64,000 nt of DNA from Ursus arctos (GCF_023065955.2 NW_026622786.1:53305438-53369437); one strand, 5' to 3'; positions 47,729 to 59,774 are shown, counted from the first letter of the stretch. The notes: generated by a model from the sequence alone, not told the origin. Program-made: numbers and translations.

Positions 47729-49499
47729 AAAGAATATTTAAATATATGCACGTATTCTACCAACCAGGCAATATATATACTCAAATCACTTATAAATATT
47801 GTAACATGTATATTAGGTGGTCTACTTCAAAATTTCTTCTTCAAATGTCTTTTTGTGGTTGGACACAGCACAGTTATTGTCAAGGCTTTATATGGCATCC
47901 CTGTGACTCTTTTTTCCTATATAGAATCCTCACTTTATTTTCAAGATACATGGGAATACGAAGACTATTTTAAGTTGGTTAATTATTTTATATATGGAGT
48001 CGGGGCAGACTGATGAATCTGTACTTCCCTGTATTTATGGATCATTAATTTCTAGCCATTCCTCTTTGAATTAAGATTTCTTAAAAGAGAAAGAAAGTTG
48101 GCCATTATATACCAGACTCAGTTTGTCTTGTTCCCTTAACATACGCCTTATCAGCTCTGCCACAGCTGAAGTGATTCCAAATTGCTTTATGACACACTTG
48201 GATTTTCTCCCACTAATAATTCCTCCTTCCTGCCCATGACTGGCAGGCTTCTTCCACACTGCAGTAATGTGGGACAGCTAATTATCTACCAATCCACCTT
48301 GCTATTCCGCACTTGGCAACTTTTATCTGCACAGGACAGCTGCACTCTCCACGTTTGAAGTAAAATGTCAGTCTCTGCTAACGCAACAAGACTTACATCA
48401 CTAATGATGTCTCTACACTTTGAAGAAACAACTCAAAGCCTAATTAAAAATTCAGATTCATTCTCACTGGCTTGCCGATTTTCATTGCCCTTCCACCAGG
48501 CCTCGAAAGTATTTTTTTTTTTAATACTCCATGCAAAAATAAAACTTAAAAAAATATCCAAGGGGAATTAAAAGAAAAAAAAAAGTGTTACAGTCTTGGG
48601 CCTTGACAGAGTCTTTAAAATAATTGTTATGGTTGGAACAGAATCAAGACGTTATCACACACAACAGATAACAATTTATCCACCGGCTTCTTCTCTACAA
48701 TTACAATAAAACACACAATTTCCAGGGAAATATGGACCATAAGTTACATTTCAGCAATCCATGCTGGTATTTAGGTGTCTATTTTTCTAACTATAATTAA
48801 CTCAGAAATCATTTGACTATATAAATCTGAAGGAGGAGAAACGTCCTTTTGAACTGAGAACAAAGTGGACGTGGTAAAGAGGCATTCAAATGACATTTTG
48901 TTTCATTATCAAATCAAATACTTCTCCAAAGTAATACTATTTTTTCTTGGTGAAAATTGCAAAAGGAAAAAAAAAAACCAAACCCTTCATACTCCTAATG
49001 ACTAGGGAGATGCAAGTCCTTAAAGTCCAAAATAGAACTTAGCCTGAAAATTACAGGTGGAATTTCCTTCTGTAGGCTTTACATAAACAAAAACCAAAAA
49101 ACCAGTGTTCCTCCCTTCAAGTTTTGTTTTCTTTTTATGCTTTACCTTCTTAATAAAAAAATCACTCTGGTGGTGGTGGTGGTATAGTTCGCAATTATAA
49201 ATAAACTGACCATTTAAAATTACTCTTAAATAGACTAACATTGTAGAAGTCTCAACATTTTTATTTCATCTGTAGCTCATGACTTTTAGATATTTAAATA
49301 ACAACTTATCAAAACAAAAACAAAAACCCAGTCAGTGGTCAAAGTCAACTATCAGCTTTACATTCTCATCCATAAACCCCCCCCCCCAAAGAAATGTAAA
49401 GGTCCTTAAGTTTCCTTTCCATTTTAAGGCAAAATGGAGCTCCAACAGGATAATACTGTGTAAAGGGTCAAAAGGCAAGAGTCTTAGAACCAACACTTG
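47729..49499. other. Repeat-poor intronic stretch
   Basis: No gene or repeat is recognised. The part at 48100-48500 is rich in TAATTA-type cores and moderately complex sequence, which would fit regulatory DNA but is not proof. Confidence 0.4.
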
Positions 49500-49650
49500 A
49501 GTTCTAAGTCTACCACTTACTACTGGTGTGACCCCCAGAGAGCCACTTCCCTCACTGGTCCTCAGTTTCTCATCTGTAAAACAAGGGATGTGAAGGTGAT
49601 GTGCTCTCTAGTCCTTCCCAGTCCTCGTGGCACCCAGTGATCTGAGGAGC
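49500..49650 (+). mobile_element. MIR SINE
   Basis: 'ctaccacttactactggtgt', then 'gacccccagagagccactt' and 'cctcagtttctcatctgtaa', are the plus-strand MIR core. Confidence 0.8.
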
Positions 49651-50209
49651 TAAAAGGTCAGGGAGAAAAGGTGTGCCAAGGGCAGGCCTGCTGAACCTGG
49701 ATTTGTACATCACCTGAGGGCAGACCACAAGACCCCAGTGGAAAGCCAGACAGCCGGCCTGCCTTCAAGCCAGAAGCAGGGAGACCACAAAGCAGGCCCT
49801 CTCTGAACTAGACTTGGGGAGGCAGAACAAAGCTACGGAGCAGGCCCCAGCAGCTGGTGTCAGCTGGTGTCTTAATATTAAATCACTTCAGCTGAGCTTT
49901 CTAGGTACCGAGCTTTCTCCAGATTCCTAGTTCCTTTTCCCCCAGAGTACATCTCCAAATACAGAATACTCAGGCATGGGAAGCGGCAAGTTCCCAACTC
50001 AAACACTGCTAAGCTACCGCCCACCATGTTGAAACAAAGGGGAGGACCTATTTAAGAAAGTAGGCAGGCAGAGAGAGAAACTGTGTACTGGCCCTATTGT
50101 TTGAGCTCTCATCTAGTGACTGCCCAAACTGTTCAATCACTTAAGGCAATAGTTCTTGTCCAGCCAGTGTAACTGGGTGTTCTTTACTTCCCATATAAGA
50201 AGTACTGAC

Positions 50210-50580
50210 TGACACGAAGGATCCAAGGATCCCACAACCTGACCTCTGTCTACTTCTCCGACCTCTTCCCACACCCTTCCGCCCCTCTGGCTTTCTGAAC
50301 TCCAAACCTTAATGCCAGCTTTCCATTCCTCAAAGCTACCATCACAAAGGGGCCTTCTGGGAACTCTACTCTTTGACTAAGTGACTCATTCCTTCCATGT
50401 TTTCTGGAAAGCCTTCGAAGAATCCCACTCCATCCCCTAATGGGTTAACATCCCTGACATACTTTCCCCAGCATCTGGTAACCCCTCTCTCATTCACTGC
50501 ATTGGAAATTAACTGATGGAGATCTCAGACATCACCTAGTGCCTGGCACCAAATACTCAGTAACTATTGACTTATGGTAA
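50210..50580 (+). mobile_element. L2 LINE 3' fragment
   Basis: 'aatgccagctttccattcct' and the end 'cctagtgcctggcaccaaat', 'actcagtaactattgac' are L2-like. Confidence 0.6.
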
Positions 50581-50642
50581 CAGAGAGCTCATCTCCCAAA
50601 GCAGTCCAATTTAGAACTCTTATCAGAAAGTTTTCTTTTCTT

Positions 50643-50836
50643 GGGGTGCCTGGGTGGCTCAGTCATTAAGTGTCTGCCTTCGGCTCAGGGCATGATCCCG
50701 GGGTTCTGGGATCGAGCCCCGCATCAGGCTCCTCTGCTGGGAGCCTGCTTCCTCCTCTCCCACTCCCCGCTTGTGTTCCCTCTCTCACTGGCTGTCTCTA
50801 TCAAATAAATAAAATAAAATCTTTAAAAAAGAAAGC
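50643..50836 (+). mobile_element. Can-SINE, recent
   Basis: Head ggggtgcctgggtggctcag, gggatcgagccccgc, CT-rich body and an aaataaaataaaatc tail. The exact 15-base duplication aagttttcttttctt lies at 50628-50642 and 50837-50851. Confidence 0.93.
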
Positions 50837-50934
50837 AAGTTTTCTTTTCTTTTATGCAGAAACTTGTTTCCCCATAACCTTTACACCGAAGCACTGATTT
50901 TTTTACCTCCTGGAACCCACCAAGTCATGTCAAT

Positions 50935-51070
50935 CCAGATACTGCAAATTGGTGGCCTCTGGCCTAATCCGGCCTGCAGACACGTTTGGTTTGGCCCACA
51001 GTTTCTGTGCATTTTTTTTTTTAATCTGAATTAGCTGCCAACACTTAAGAATCTATAGAGTTTCATCTAA
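50935..51070 (+). mobile_element. Old interspersed repeat fragment
   Basis: 'aattggtggcctctggccta', then 'atccggcctgcagacacg', resembles the start of a common mammalian DNA-transposon-like repeat. Only about 100 bases are recognisable. Confidence 0.4.
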
Positions 51071-53499
51071 AAACCAGATCTCCACCTCCTCCTGAAGAAC
51101 AGTCACGTGGCATCACCGGACCCACGTTGCCAGTGGACAACAACTAAGGAGGAGAGTAGTAGCTGCCAGTTACAAGAGCCAATGCCATTCCTCACTGACC
51201 CACACCTGGCCTACCTCGCTCATTGGGTCTAACGGACCTCTGTTAGCCCCAGGTGTAATCTAGATCCCATCGTTCAGCACTTTCTATTCTGTCTTGACCC
51301 CAGAAACTGGTTTAGCCTCCCTGAAAAGACATGAGCTCTCAGAGGGGAAGCACTGGGTGTTCTAGGCCTCTCCTACACACTCCCAGCCTCCAATTCTGCA
51401 CCAAGGCACCCAGTGAGTATCTGCTGACAGACTCTTCAGAAGACTAAAATATGCAGACAGTCCACCTTTCCCTCTTCAACCTTCTCCTCTCCCTCACTTA
51501 CAGTTATCTTGAGTTGTCCCTTTCTCACTCCTGCCTCCTCTGGAAGGGGCAGAGAACAGGGGCGAGAAGATGTGGTCCATGATGCATCAGTCAAATACAT
51601 ATGCAGAGACTAGAAGCTGCTCACTACAAAAACAAGGATCCTCACAGCCTTGGGCAGAAAGCCAGACATGAAAATGGGGGCCAGACCACTTGTGTAAGGG
51701 AGGGAAGGGTCCCAGAGGCATCCCACCTCCCAAAAGAAGCTTAGGCATTACTTCTGGAAGCTGAGGAGGTTGCCGAGCAAAGGTACTATTTATGAAGACT
51801 TAGGGGGGCACAGTGATGGTTTTGCTCAAAAACTTAGGCAGGTCACCATAAAACACTTTAAGTATATACCCTTCAAATATTTGTCTTTATCTGTGGCTCG
51901 TAAATTCTATGTACTAGTATACCATTATGTATATTAGAAAACATTTTAAAATACAGAAATAAGGATGCAATTTTAAATGTTCTGTATGAAAAATATTATG
52001 GATGAAATTAGAGGAGATCTGGAATTTGCTTCGAAAATAATTGGGGAGTGGGTGGAGGCACGCGCAGAGAGAGAAGCAGCCTGACCAGGAGTTGCTAACT
52101 GTTTCAGCTGGGTAAGAGGCACATGGGCATCGCTAGGCTATTCTTTTGTTTTTTCCCCTCAATCTTTGTAATGAAAAGTTTAAAAGTCCATACTACTGAT
52201 AACAGGGTAATATTTTCTTCATAATCCCCAAAGGATGGTTTTGCACCACATCCCTAGGTCTGTACACCCCACTTCAGCAAACCCTGGGACAAAGGACTGG
52301 CCTCATTGAAATCTACAGGTTCTGAAGATTTGATTTTGGCTTCATTCAGGCTCAGGAGCTGCGTGCATGTTTGTTGCCTTCCAGGTTCTGTGCCCTGGCA
52401 CTAAAAAATGGCCCCATACTTCTGTTTACTGACTGTTCATATGTTAGACCTTGTGCTAGCCACTTATTTTAATATCTATTTCCCTTCGTTACCACAATGA
52501 ATGAAGCATGAAGACACTAATGTTCAGAGCAACTTCACATGCTGGAAATTAGAGGTAATAACTTAGCTGAGTCAAAATTGTTGCTTCTGTTGTCCCTTCC
52601 TACTTGGAATTTCAGTTATTTTTTTTTACACCAGGTTCAAAGCAGATCCAAGATAAACCCCACTGCACATAATACCAAGATTCCAGAGTTCTGCAAGGTT
52701 CCTGTCTGCTCATCCACTTAAGCTCAAGGAAGGAACTCCTCAAGCAGCAACCAGAAATAGCACCCAGTTATAAAGTGTGAAACCATCTCCTTCCCCTCCC
52801 CCCCACACCTCCAGACTCGAGCATGATTGGCAGGAAAAACATAAGCACAGGCTCCAATGCCAACTAAGACAGGTATTAGTAGAGAGGAAGTGGAAAGAGT
52901 ATTCAGCACCATAGGGATAGTCCACCAGAAGCCATTCAACATGCCTTTCCTTGGCTCACTCTTACCAAGTTCAACTCAAGAGTCATCCACCAACGGTCAA
53001 TTTTCTTCTACTCCAAATACTCAATTTCAGAAGAGAGCAGGTGGCAATTTTCCCTGCTACGGCTTATATTATACATAAGGCATAGAATAAAACCACATTA
53101 TCTGCAACTAGAGGTGATTCTTCCTACCATAAGACATTCAATATTCCTTAAGTACACAAATTATCCTAAAATATGCCATTCCTGGTACAATAGACAGGAC
53201 TTGAGAAAATACAAATCTAACCTAAACATAACTGCAAACCAAGATGTTTGTGTCCAATAACCATAGAAGCTCCAGAGTGACGGCCAGCGAGCTAAGACGG
53301 GAGGCCATGTGAAGAGGTACAAGAGTCACAGCCACATCCCTACTCAGGGCTTTAAGGTCCACCAGCTCCTTCGTCCAGTGCCACCACAGGGTAGGAGAAC
53401 TGTTCAGTGAACTCCCGATTTGGTCAGCCTTCATGTTTGAGGCAGACTTTCAGGACTGACCTGTGTTCACAGTTCACAGGAAACACTGAGAAAGGAGCA
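51071..53499. other. Intronic, nothing recognised
   Basis: No supported gene, RNA or repeat; the open frames are short. Confidence 0.5.
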
Positions 53500-53790
53500 A
53501 CCAACTTCCTGGACTTCCCCAGATGGGCTGGGGCAGCCCTCCTCTGTGCTCCCATAATGCCTTGCTCCTCTCTCTACCTCCACACCACCCACTGCATTCT
53601 ACAGCCTCTGCCTCCTGCCAACCTCCTGGATCATAACGCCTCTTTTTGTATTGGTCTCCATCACCAGTTCTGAGCTTAAGGGCACAGACCAGACTTCATC
53701 CACCTTGAATTCCCACGGAAATCTAGCCCTTCACAGCAGAGAAGCCCCCCTGCCCAAAGCTTGCTGAATGTCTGCAAAATGAACAACGCA
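53500..53790 (+). mobile_element. L2-like fragment
   Basis: 'ctgagcttaagggcacagac' with 'gcttgctgaatgtctgcaa' at its end resembles an L2 tail. Support is modest. Confidence 0.4.
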
Positions 53791-54289
53791 TTTAGGCAAT
53801 GCTGTTCTGGTACATACAAAGGCCTCCCCTTTCACTTGCAGCTGCAGCCACTCATTTACAACTTTGCTCTAGATTTTCGGCCAGCACCTCAGCCCAGCTG
53901 AGCCCTTCGGTTCCTCCAGTCGCATCTGTCCTAGCTGTTGATCTGGCTTGAACTTGAGTTGAAGCTCTAGTTTGTTCTTCTCGTACCTCTTCTGTCCCAC
54001 CTGGAAGGACCCTCCCCTACCCACCCCCACCCCACCATCCCTTCCAGGCCCCAAACAGCAGCTGTCTCACCAACCTGCTGGTGTGTCTGCCAAGTTCACA
54101 GTGACTACGCCCAGCCCAGCAGAGCTGTGTCAGAGCTAACATCAAGGCGGGCACACTGGCCAGGTGCCAGGCCCTTGCTGTTAAGAAGCCTGTATTGTCA
54201 TATAATGTTAAATGGGCCTTATAAGTGCCTGGTGAAATGGTGGCCAGAGCCAGATAGAAACAAGCAGACATTGTTATTTAACCATTTTC

Positions 54290-54415
54290 CCTGTACAATC
54301 TTTCCCTCCTCCTCCAAATTATAAACTCCTCCAGGGGCTATGCCGAATACCTCCTTGTAAATCCCTTAAACACCTAGCATAGGGTTCTGTGCACAGTAAG
54401 CTTTCAATTAATAGT
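54290..54415 (+). mobile_element. L2 LINE 3' end
   Basis: 'aactcctccaggggctatg' and 'cctagcatagggttctgtgc', then 'acagtaagctttcaattaat', match an L2 tail. Confidence 0.6.
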
Positions 54416-54519
54416 TCTCCATTTAAGAACCACCACATCCACCAACACTCCCAGCTTCATGTGAACAAATGCCTACACACGCACTATTTCCATTAAGTCC
54501 ACAGAGCCAACCTCTAGGA

Positions 54520-54640
54520 GGAACCATCCTCCCCTGTCTTGCAGATAAAGATCGCCCAACTTGTGAGTGGCAGAGCCCAACCCAGGTCTCCAAATACCCA
54601 ATGTCAAGTTCTTTCCACTCCACCATGCTGCTTAATCAAA
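54520..54640 (-). mobile_element. MIR SINE fragment
   Basis: 'cccaacttgtgagtggcaga', then 'gcccaacccaggtctcca' and 'ttctttccactccaccatg', fit the reverse MIR. Confidence 0.6.
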
Positions 54641-57379
54641 ACTTGTTGCAGGAGCGAATAGGCAGAAACAAGTCTCCCTTGCCACAGCCACTCTGCCCCC
54701 CACATCGCAATGCTGATGGCTTCACTCCACCAGACCCCTGAGGAGAGGATGATTAGGTTTTTGACTTTTACCCATGATGTCTGATGTCTGCTGCCAGGGG
54801 GATGCAGTACTCAGTGGCAGCTTTCCCAAGGCACAGGCAAAATTAGTGCAAATCGTTTAAAGATATTTTAAATTTTGTCCATTACTATAAATGAATGACA
54901 AAATAAAAACAAAACCAAAACCAAAAAAAAACCCAACCCAGGAGTAGGCAGCCTTCAGGAGAAAACCTTTCCAAGAAAATCTTTATGATAGAGAAGACAG
55001 TTTGAAAAGCTGTCTATCAGCAAGCACGACTATGCCACGGGAAACTACGGTGCTGAAAGGCGGCCTGATTTTTGTTTTTGTAAAATTACCCCTTGTAACC
55101 TCCCGTGAGCAGTACGTGCCGCCATTTGAAATACTGCAACAGGCCTCGTTTGAGGGCTACTTTGCAATTTCTCAAAATTAAAAATGGTTTTTGGAGAATT
55201 TCTGCAGAAGGGATTTAAAAGTCTGAGAATAGATTTTTTACACATAAACTGACCTGCAGAAAGTTTCTCATCAATGAGGTGCTCTCCTGAAAGGTCTGCG
55301 CTGTGCTCCAAATGCCAAGGTCAAATAATCCTTAACTAAATCGGAATATTTTTTTCTTGCAAAGAGACCTAACCTCTCCCCAAAACCGCTCTTATCGCAT
55401 ATCTTCTCCCCAAACCCTCATATCTGCATATGGAAGTCTGACCCCGCCCACCGTAACACCCACAACAAGGCTACCTACCCCTGAACGACAAAATAGCACA
55501 ACAGCTATAAAATCCAACATTCCACAAGGGAGGACTCTATAATCTGCACTTTAAATACCTAAACCCACGTAATTTCAGACCCATTGAACAAATCCCAGAG
55601 GTTTACAGAGGAAAATGTGAGGCTCGAAATCTTTGTTCTAAGGGCCAAAAAAATCTAACCTGCCTTAGATTTTATTTTACAAGTATTTCTCCTCCCCAAA
55701 GCTGGCAGTCTAACAAAATTAAAAAGAGACTCTTTCCCAATTTTCCCAGATGGAGGCAAGTGGCAGATCAATGTACAGCTCAAGGAGAGGAATTTAAATA
55801 CAGTATGTGCTTCTCCTTTCAAAAAAGGAGAGAAGCCACTTCACATTTTGCCAGACAAAACCCTGTCCCCAGGAGGCCAGTTTCCACAATGAGGTTGCAA
55901 AGGTGCTAGAAAGAGGCCAGTAGGGAGGAGATACAGGGCCATTTGGGCACAAACCCCCCACAGATCAGAGCTTTTTTTCTAAAGTGTCTCCTTTTCAACA
56001 GGGAAGCCTTTTAAAAGTACATTTGCTTTGGATCCCTACCTGAATGACAATGCGTTGGGATCCAATTTCACCTTTTGTCAAGGATTGGGTGAGAAACAGT
56101 AAAACTGCAGTCAGCATCTTAGAAAAAGCCAAGTCCTTAGCTGGGGGGTGAGGGGGCTTAAGATCCTTGTCCAGCCCTAGTGATGGGGTGAAGGTGACAA
56201 ATGCCTCCTAATCTTACAAACAGTCCGAAATTCAAACATATCAGACGTCCTTTATTTAAAAAGGTGTCGATATGCAAAAACAGAATTGTTTGTGCTCTGA
56301 ATTGAAACATTCACCACTGGGGGGGGGGAATCTTAGTTCCTTCCTAACATTTTAGTTCCATTTCCACTAAAAGTCACTTCACTCCTAAGAACTCTGTCAA
56401 CAATCATCAGAAAATGCATGCGGAAAAAAGGATAACAGAACCTGAACCTGAAAACTCTGCACAGAAAAGGACAACTAAATGATGGATCCTAAAAAGCTTG
56501 TCTATTGTTATGCAAATGAAGGAATATCCGACTCTATTGCACTTCATGGCCAGGCGTCTACAAATACAGAATTACCTTTCAAGCAAACCATCCACTCCTC
56601 AAGCTCATCTCAAAACAAAACAAAAAGCCCAACGTCTTTCACTACAGTGGAAAAGGTCTGCAGGAGTGGCTTTAGGAAAATTTTATCATCCTGAGAGAAG
56701 ACTGGGTTGAGGGGGGAGGCGTGGTAGGGAGGAAGGTTTTAAAGGGGGGAAAAAAAGACGTCGGAAACCTGAATCCCAAAGTGACTCAAAACACCTCCCC
56801 CGGTGGGAGGTGGAAGGATGGTTGGTCACAGTAGAATCGAAATCAGAAACCTATTCCGAGAGCACATTCCTGGAAACTTCGCTCTTTCGAAGACCACATT
56901 TATCACCATTATTGTTGTTAGAATGCATAAGGGAATAAGGTTATTTTAGGGAAGAACGTGATAGCAAAGGTTTCAGACTCTTAAGGTCATCTCAACCTTT
57001 CCTAATCGACTGGGCCTTTTTGGCCAAGAAGATAAAATAATGGCAGGGCAGAATCTCCAGGTGGTTGCTGTTTAGCAGTTTTTACCACTGTTATTAGTAA
57101 CACCTTCAGAATTCCTTCCTAGCCACGGGCAATCTTTCTGTTAGCCCCCTCCTCCATTCGGGAGGGCCAACATGGTAAACAATCTAGAGAAATGGAAATC
57201 TTATTCACTGTTTCCCCTTTTTCCTCCCCCCAAAAGGCACACACGAAACAAAAATCATATAGCGGAGAGTGCGCAAACGGCAAACAGCAACAGCGGAAAG
57301 CAATAAAAAAAAAAAAAGTCCCCCACACCGAACCAGAGTCGGGAATCTACCAGACCAGCCCCTCCCCCAATGCACCCTG
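54641..57379. other. Intronic, 5'-proximal part of intron 1
   Basis: Repeat-poor DNA leading into the CpG island, as is common just downstream of a promoter. No gene feature is supported. Confidence 0.5.
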
Positions 57380-58000
57380 GCCGGGAAAGGCAGCGCAGAG
57401 TCCACTCCCGAGGCCGTTCTCCGCCGGGACCCAGGTGGCCCGGGAGCAGCTGCGCACGCTGCGGTGCCTTCCTTCCCGGCGCCCATCCGTGCGCCTTGGT
57501 CTGGGGGACACAGGGAGGTAGTCAAGGGGGTGGGGTAGGGGAGGGAAATCGTCGGAGCCAGGGGGGGCTGTCTGCCCCGGGATGGGTACACAAAGAACGA
57601 GGGGGAGTTTGCAGGGGTAGAAGGGTGAAAACAAGACGGGGCGGGGGGGGAAGATACGTGCATATTAGGAAAGGGGATTCGAAAGAACCGCTGAATCCTC
57701 GCTGAAATAAAGGAGCTGTTGTGGGGGGGGAGCGGATAGAGTGGGTTCCGTGCAAAGGGTAGGAGCCGCTGCAGAAGAGAAAAGGAGAGGTACCTGTGTG
57801 CATGAAAGAGGAGTTGGGGGTGGGGGGAGGTCTGTGCAGAGGGCAGATGTGTCTGGCGGAAAAGGGGCTCCCTACATACCAGAGAGATCTGTACGTGGTC
57901 AGTGGGACCTGTACTGCAGAATGGGACCGGGCTCTGCGCATAGGAGAAAGGCAAGATGCCTGGCAAGTTCGGGGGAGGTGGAGGGGGCGCAAAAGGAGCC

Positions 58001-58006
58001 ACTTAC
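58001..58006 (-). other. CACHD1: Splice donor of CACHD1 intron 1
   Basis: Read on the minus strand, the exon edge is atgcag followed by gtaagt, a near-perfect U2-type 5' splice site. It follows directly after the conserved VTMQ codons and leaves the frame in phase 0. Its position agrees with the known end of the first coding exon in this family. Confidence 0.93.
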
Positions 58007-58252
58007 CTGCATGGTGACGACCCCCAGTTCCTCGGCCGCCAGCCTTCGCATCTGGCTCGCCAGCACTTGCGCCTCGTCCAGGATGGAGAAGTCGGCGTCG
58101 GCCACGGAGCACAGCAGCCAGCACGCGCCCAGGCAGAGCAGCCAGAGGGACGGCCGCCGCGCCCGGGCCCCGGCCGGGCCGGACGAGCCCCGGCAGCCGC
58201 GGGCCAGGGCGGCCGCCCCCGCCGTCTCCTCCTCCTCCGGCTCGCGGGCCAT
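58007..58252 (-). CDS. CACHD1: CACHD1 first coding exon (VWFA and cache domain-containing protein 1), N-terminal 82 residues
   Basis: CACHD1 is a large single-pass membrane protein related to the alpha2delta subunits of voltage-gated calcium channels. It is reported to boost CaV3 (T-type) currents and to act with Frizzled and LRP6 in Wnt signalling. This exon gives its N-terminus, starting MAREPEEEET. A basic stretch (R30, R32, R33) precedes a hydrophobic core at about residues 36-50 (LWLLCLGACWLLCSV), a signal peptide probably cut near A53. The mature start, DFSILDEAQVLASQMRR through VTMQ, matches the CACHD1 family closely. The start ATG has A at -3 and G at +4. The exon ends after the CAG of Q82, followed on the minus strand by the donor gtaagt (58001-58006), in phase 0. 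The von Willebrand A and cache domains lie in later exons outside the window. Compared with the human N-terminus as I recall it, about 16 residues of Ala/Gly/Arg-rich sequence are extra near residues 11-30. The identification is firm; the exact length of that insert is not. Confidence 0.95.
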
Positions 58253-58418
58253 GCTGCCTCCCCCCACTCCCCGCCGACAGGCTCCAGGCGCCGGGAAGCG
58301 GGGAGGGAGCAATGGGAGGTGCGCCCAGGGCCCGCTCGGCGCACCCCGCAAAACTTTCTTGCCCTTCTTCAGACTCCTCCGCGAGCCGCGGCGGCTCCCA
58401 AACTTAGGGGGCGCCCGG

Positions 58419-58448
58419 CTACAGCGCGCGAGCGCGAGCGGCCACCAT
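58419..58448 (-). other. Short upstream ORF in the probable CACHD1 5' leader
   Basis: A minus-strand ATG at 58448 lies in a strong initiation context (gcgATGG, with G at -3 and G at +4). It opens a nine-codon frame, MVAARARAL, that ends in TAG at 58419, 166 bases before the CACHD1 start codon. It would be a regulatory uORF only if transcription starts to the right of 58448. Whether it is transcribed is not visible. Confidence 0.4.
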
Positions 58449-58750
58449 CGCCGGGCTCTGGCGGCGGGCGGGAGAGGAAGCGCCGCCCGAGCGCTCCCAG
58501 GGACCCCGGCGCCGGCGCGGCCCCCGCAGCGCGGGGAGGCGGGCGTCTCGGAAGGTGGCGGCGCCCGCACCCGGCGCGCGGGCCGCGGGGTTGACAGTCG
58601 GAGCGGCGAGCCGCCGAGCTTTCGCTTCCCCGGAGTCCGGCGCGGCGAGGCGGAGGCGGCGAGGGCGGGCGGCGGCACCGGCGGAGGAGGAGCGGCGCCC
58701 GAGCTGCGAGGCTGGGCAGCCACCCGAGCAAGGAGGGAGAGGGGGAGGTT

Positions 58751-58809
58751 TAAAAAAAACAAAACAAAACAAAACACCAAAAAACACTGAGAGAAAGAAA
58801 GAAAGAAAG
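58751..58809. repeat. A-rich (AAAAC)n and (GAAA)n low-complexity tract inside the CpG island
   Basis: aaaac units repeat about four times from 58757, then gaaa units about three times near 58796-58808. It contrasts sharply with the GC-rich surroundings. Confidence 0.85.
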
Positions 58810-59269
58810 CGGTGGGGGGAAAGGGAGGCGTCTGGTGCCACCACGCTGCACTCCGGCTCCGTGCACTTCCCGGCGCGGCCGCAGCCGCGGCTGCGGTGAT
58901 TTATGGAAGGAGGGAGAGAGGCGGGGAAATTCCCCCAGTCGCCCCTCCTCTCTTTCCCTCGCTCCCGCCTCAGAACCGGCCCCCCAGAGGCCGGGGGCCG
59001 GAGAGCCGGCTCTCTTCTCGGGTACCAGCCTTGCCGGTGGTGGGGTCACTCGGACCTTCTTGTGGCCGGGGACGGCCACCCACCCCAGCTCTCACTGCCA
59101 TCGCCACTGCGACGGACTCCGGGATCCCGCCCGTTCCAGGTTCTATCCAATGTCCCTTTATGTCCTGGGACGCCGGCTTTCTGCCTGGCAGAGTTTGGGA
59201 AGGAGGAGACCGCCGTTTGTGTGTCCATTGCTTCTCTTCGGTGTTATTAATAACAATCACTCGACGGAC

Positions 59270-59500
59270 CAACAGGTTTCTTTTATTAACCAGCTACTGT
59301 GTGCCCGGCACTGTGCTCTGGGGGTTGTATACGTTAGCCTTTAATCCCATCACATCCCTATGAGGTACATATCTTTATCCTAAATTTTTAGGTAACAGAC
59401 TGAGGCTAAGAGAGATAGAATAAATTGCCGAAGGTCGCTCAGGGGACAAGAGGCAGATCCAGAATTTAAGCAAGTCTGATTCCAAGGATCTTGCTCTTAA
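59270..59500 (-). mobile_element. MIR SINE, near full length, just upstream of the CpG island
   Basis: 'attaaccagctactgtgtgc', 'ccggcactgtgctctgggg', 'taacagactgaggctaagag' and 'gaaggtcgctcaggggaca' follow reverse MIR order. Confidence 0.8.
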
Positions 59501-59774
59501 ATACGACTTAGTTCTTTCTGTCTCTCCTTGGAAATGAGCCATCTGATCCCATCAAAAGCAAATCAATACCCACAAAACTACCAACCGGGAGTTGGCCCCA
59601 CACATCTGCGAAGCACGGGGAGGCAAGGTTAACCCTCCTACTTCCTCCTGGCTCAGGCTTTCTGAGAAATCACCTGTTGAAGCATCTGGAAAAAGTGGAT
59701 GGTTGGGGTGGGGGAGGGGTATGCTAAGGCCGCCCTTCGTCCTTCCAAGTGTTGGCGTCGTTGCAGCTCCCACG

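Larger units (their letters stand above)
1..58006 (-). other. CACHD1: CACHD1 intron 1 (partial, continues beyond the left edge)
   Basis: No second CACHD1 exon was recognised to the left of the first exon. The next expected residues of the family (beginning RIFNSF) were not found in any minus-strand reading that I checked. A very long first intron is usual for this gene. The interval is non-coding apart from mobile-element remnants, and most of the listed repeats lie inside it. A short exon of an alternative transcript could be missed by eye. Confidence 0.8.
57380..59130 (-). promoter_or_regulatory. CACHD1: CpG island, promoter and 5' UTR region of CACHD1
   Basis: CpG dinucleotides and G+C rise sharply here compared with the AT-rich flanks, and are densest at about 58015-58720. 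The island covers the first exon and its upstream side. Several GC-box-like cores (ggcggg, ccgccc) are visible and no clear TATA box is seen at a suitable distance. This is the usual look of a dispersed CpG-island promoter. The transcription start cannot be fixed by eye; it should lie to the right of 58252. An interrupting A-rich/GAAA tract occurs at about 58751-58809. The edges are estimates. Confidence 0.85.

Noticed and set aside
57741..58790. 349-codon plus-strand open frame across the CpG island
   Set aside because: It is the antisense of the CACHD1 exon and GC-rich leader; its low-complexity A/R/G content is typical of chance openness in CpG islands.
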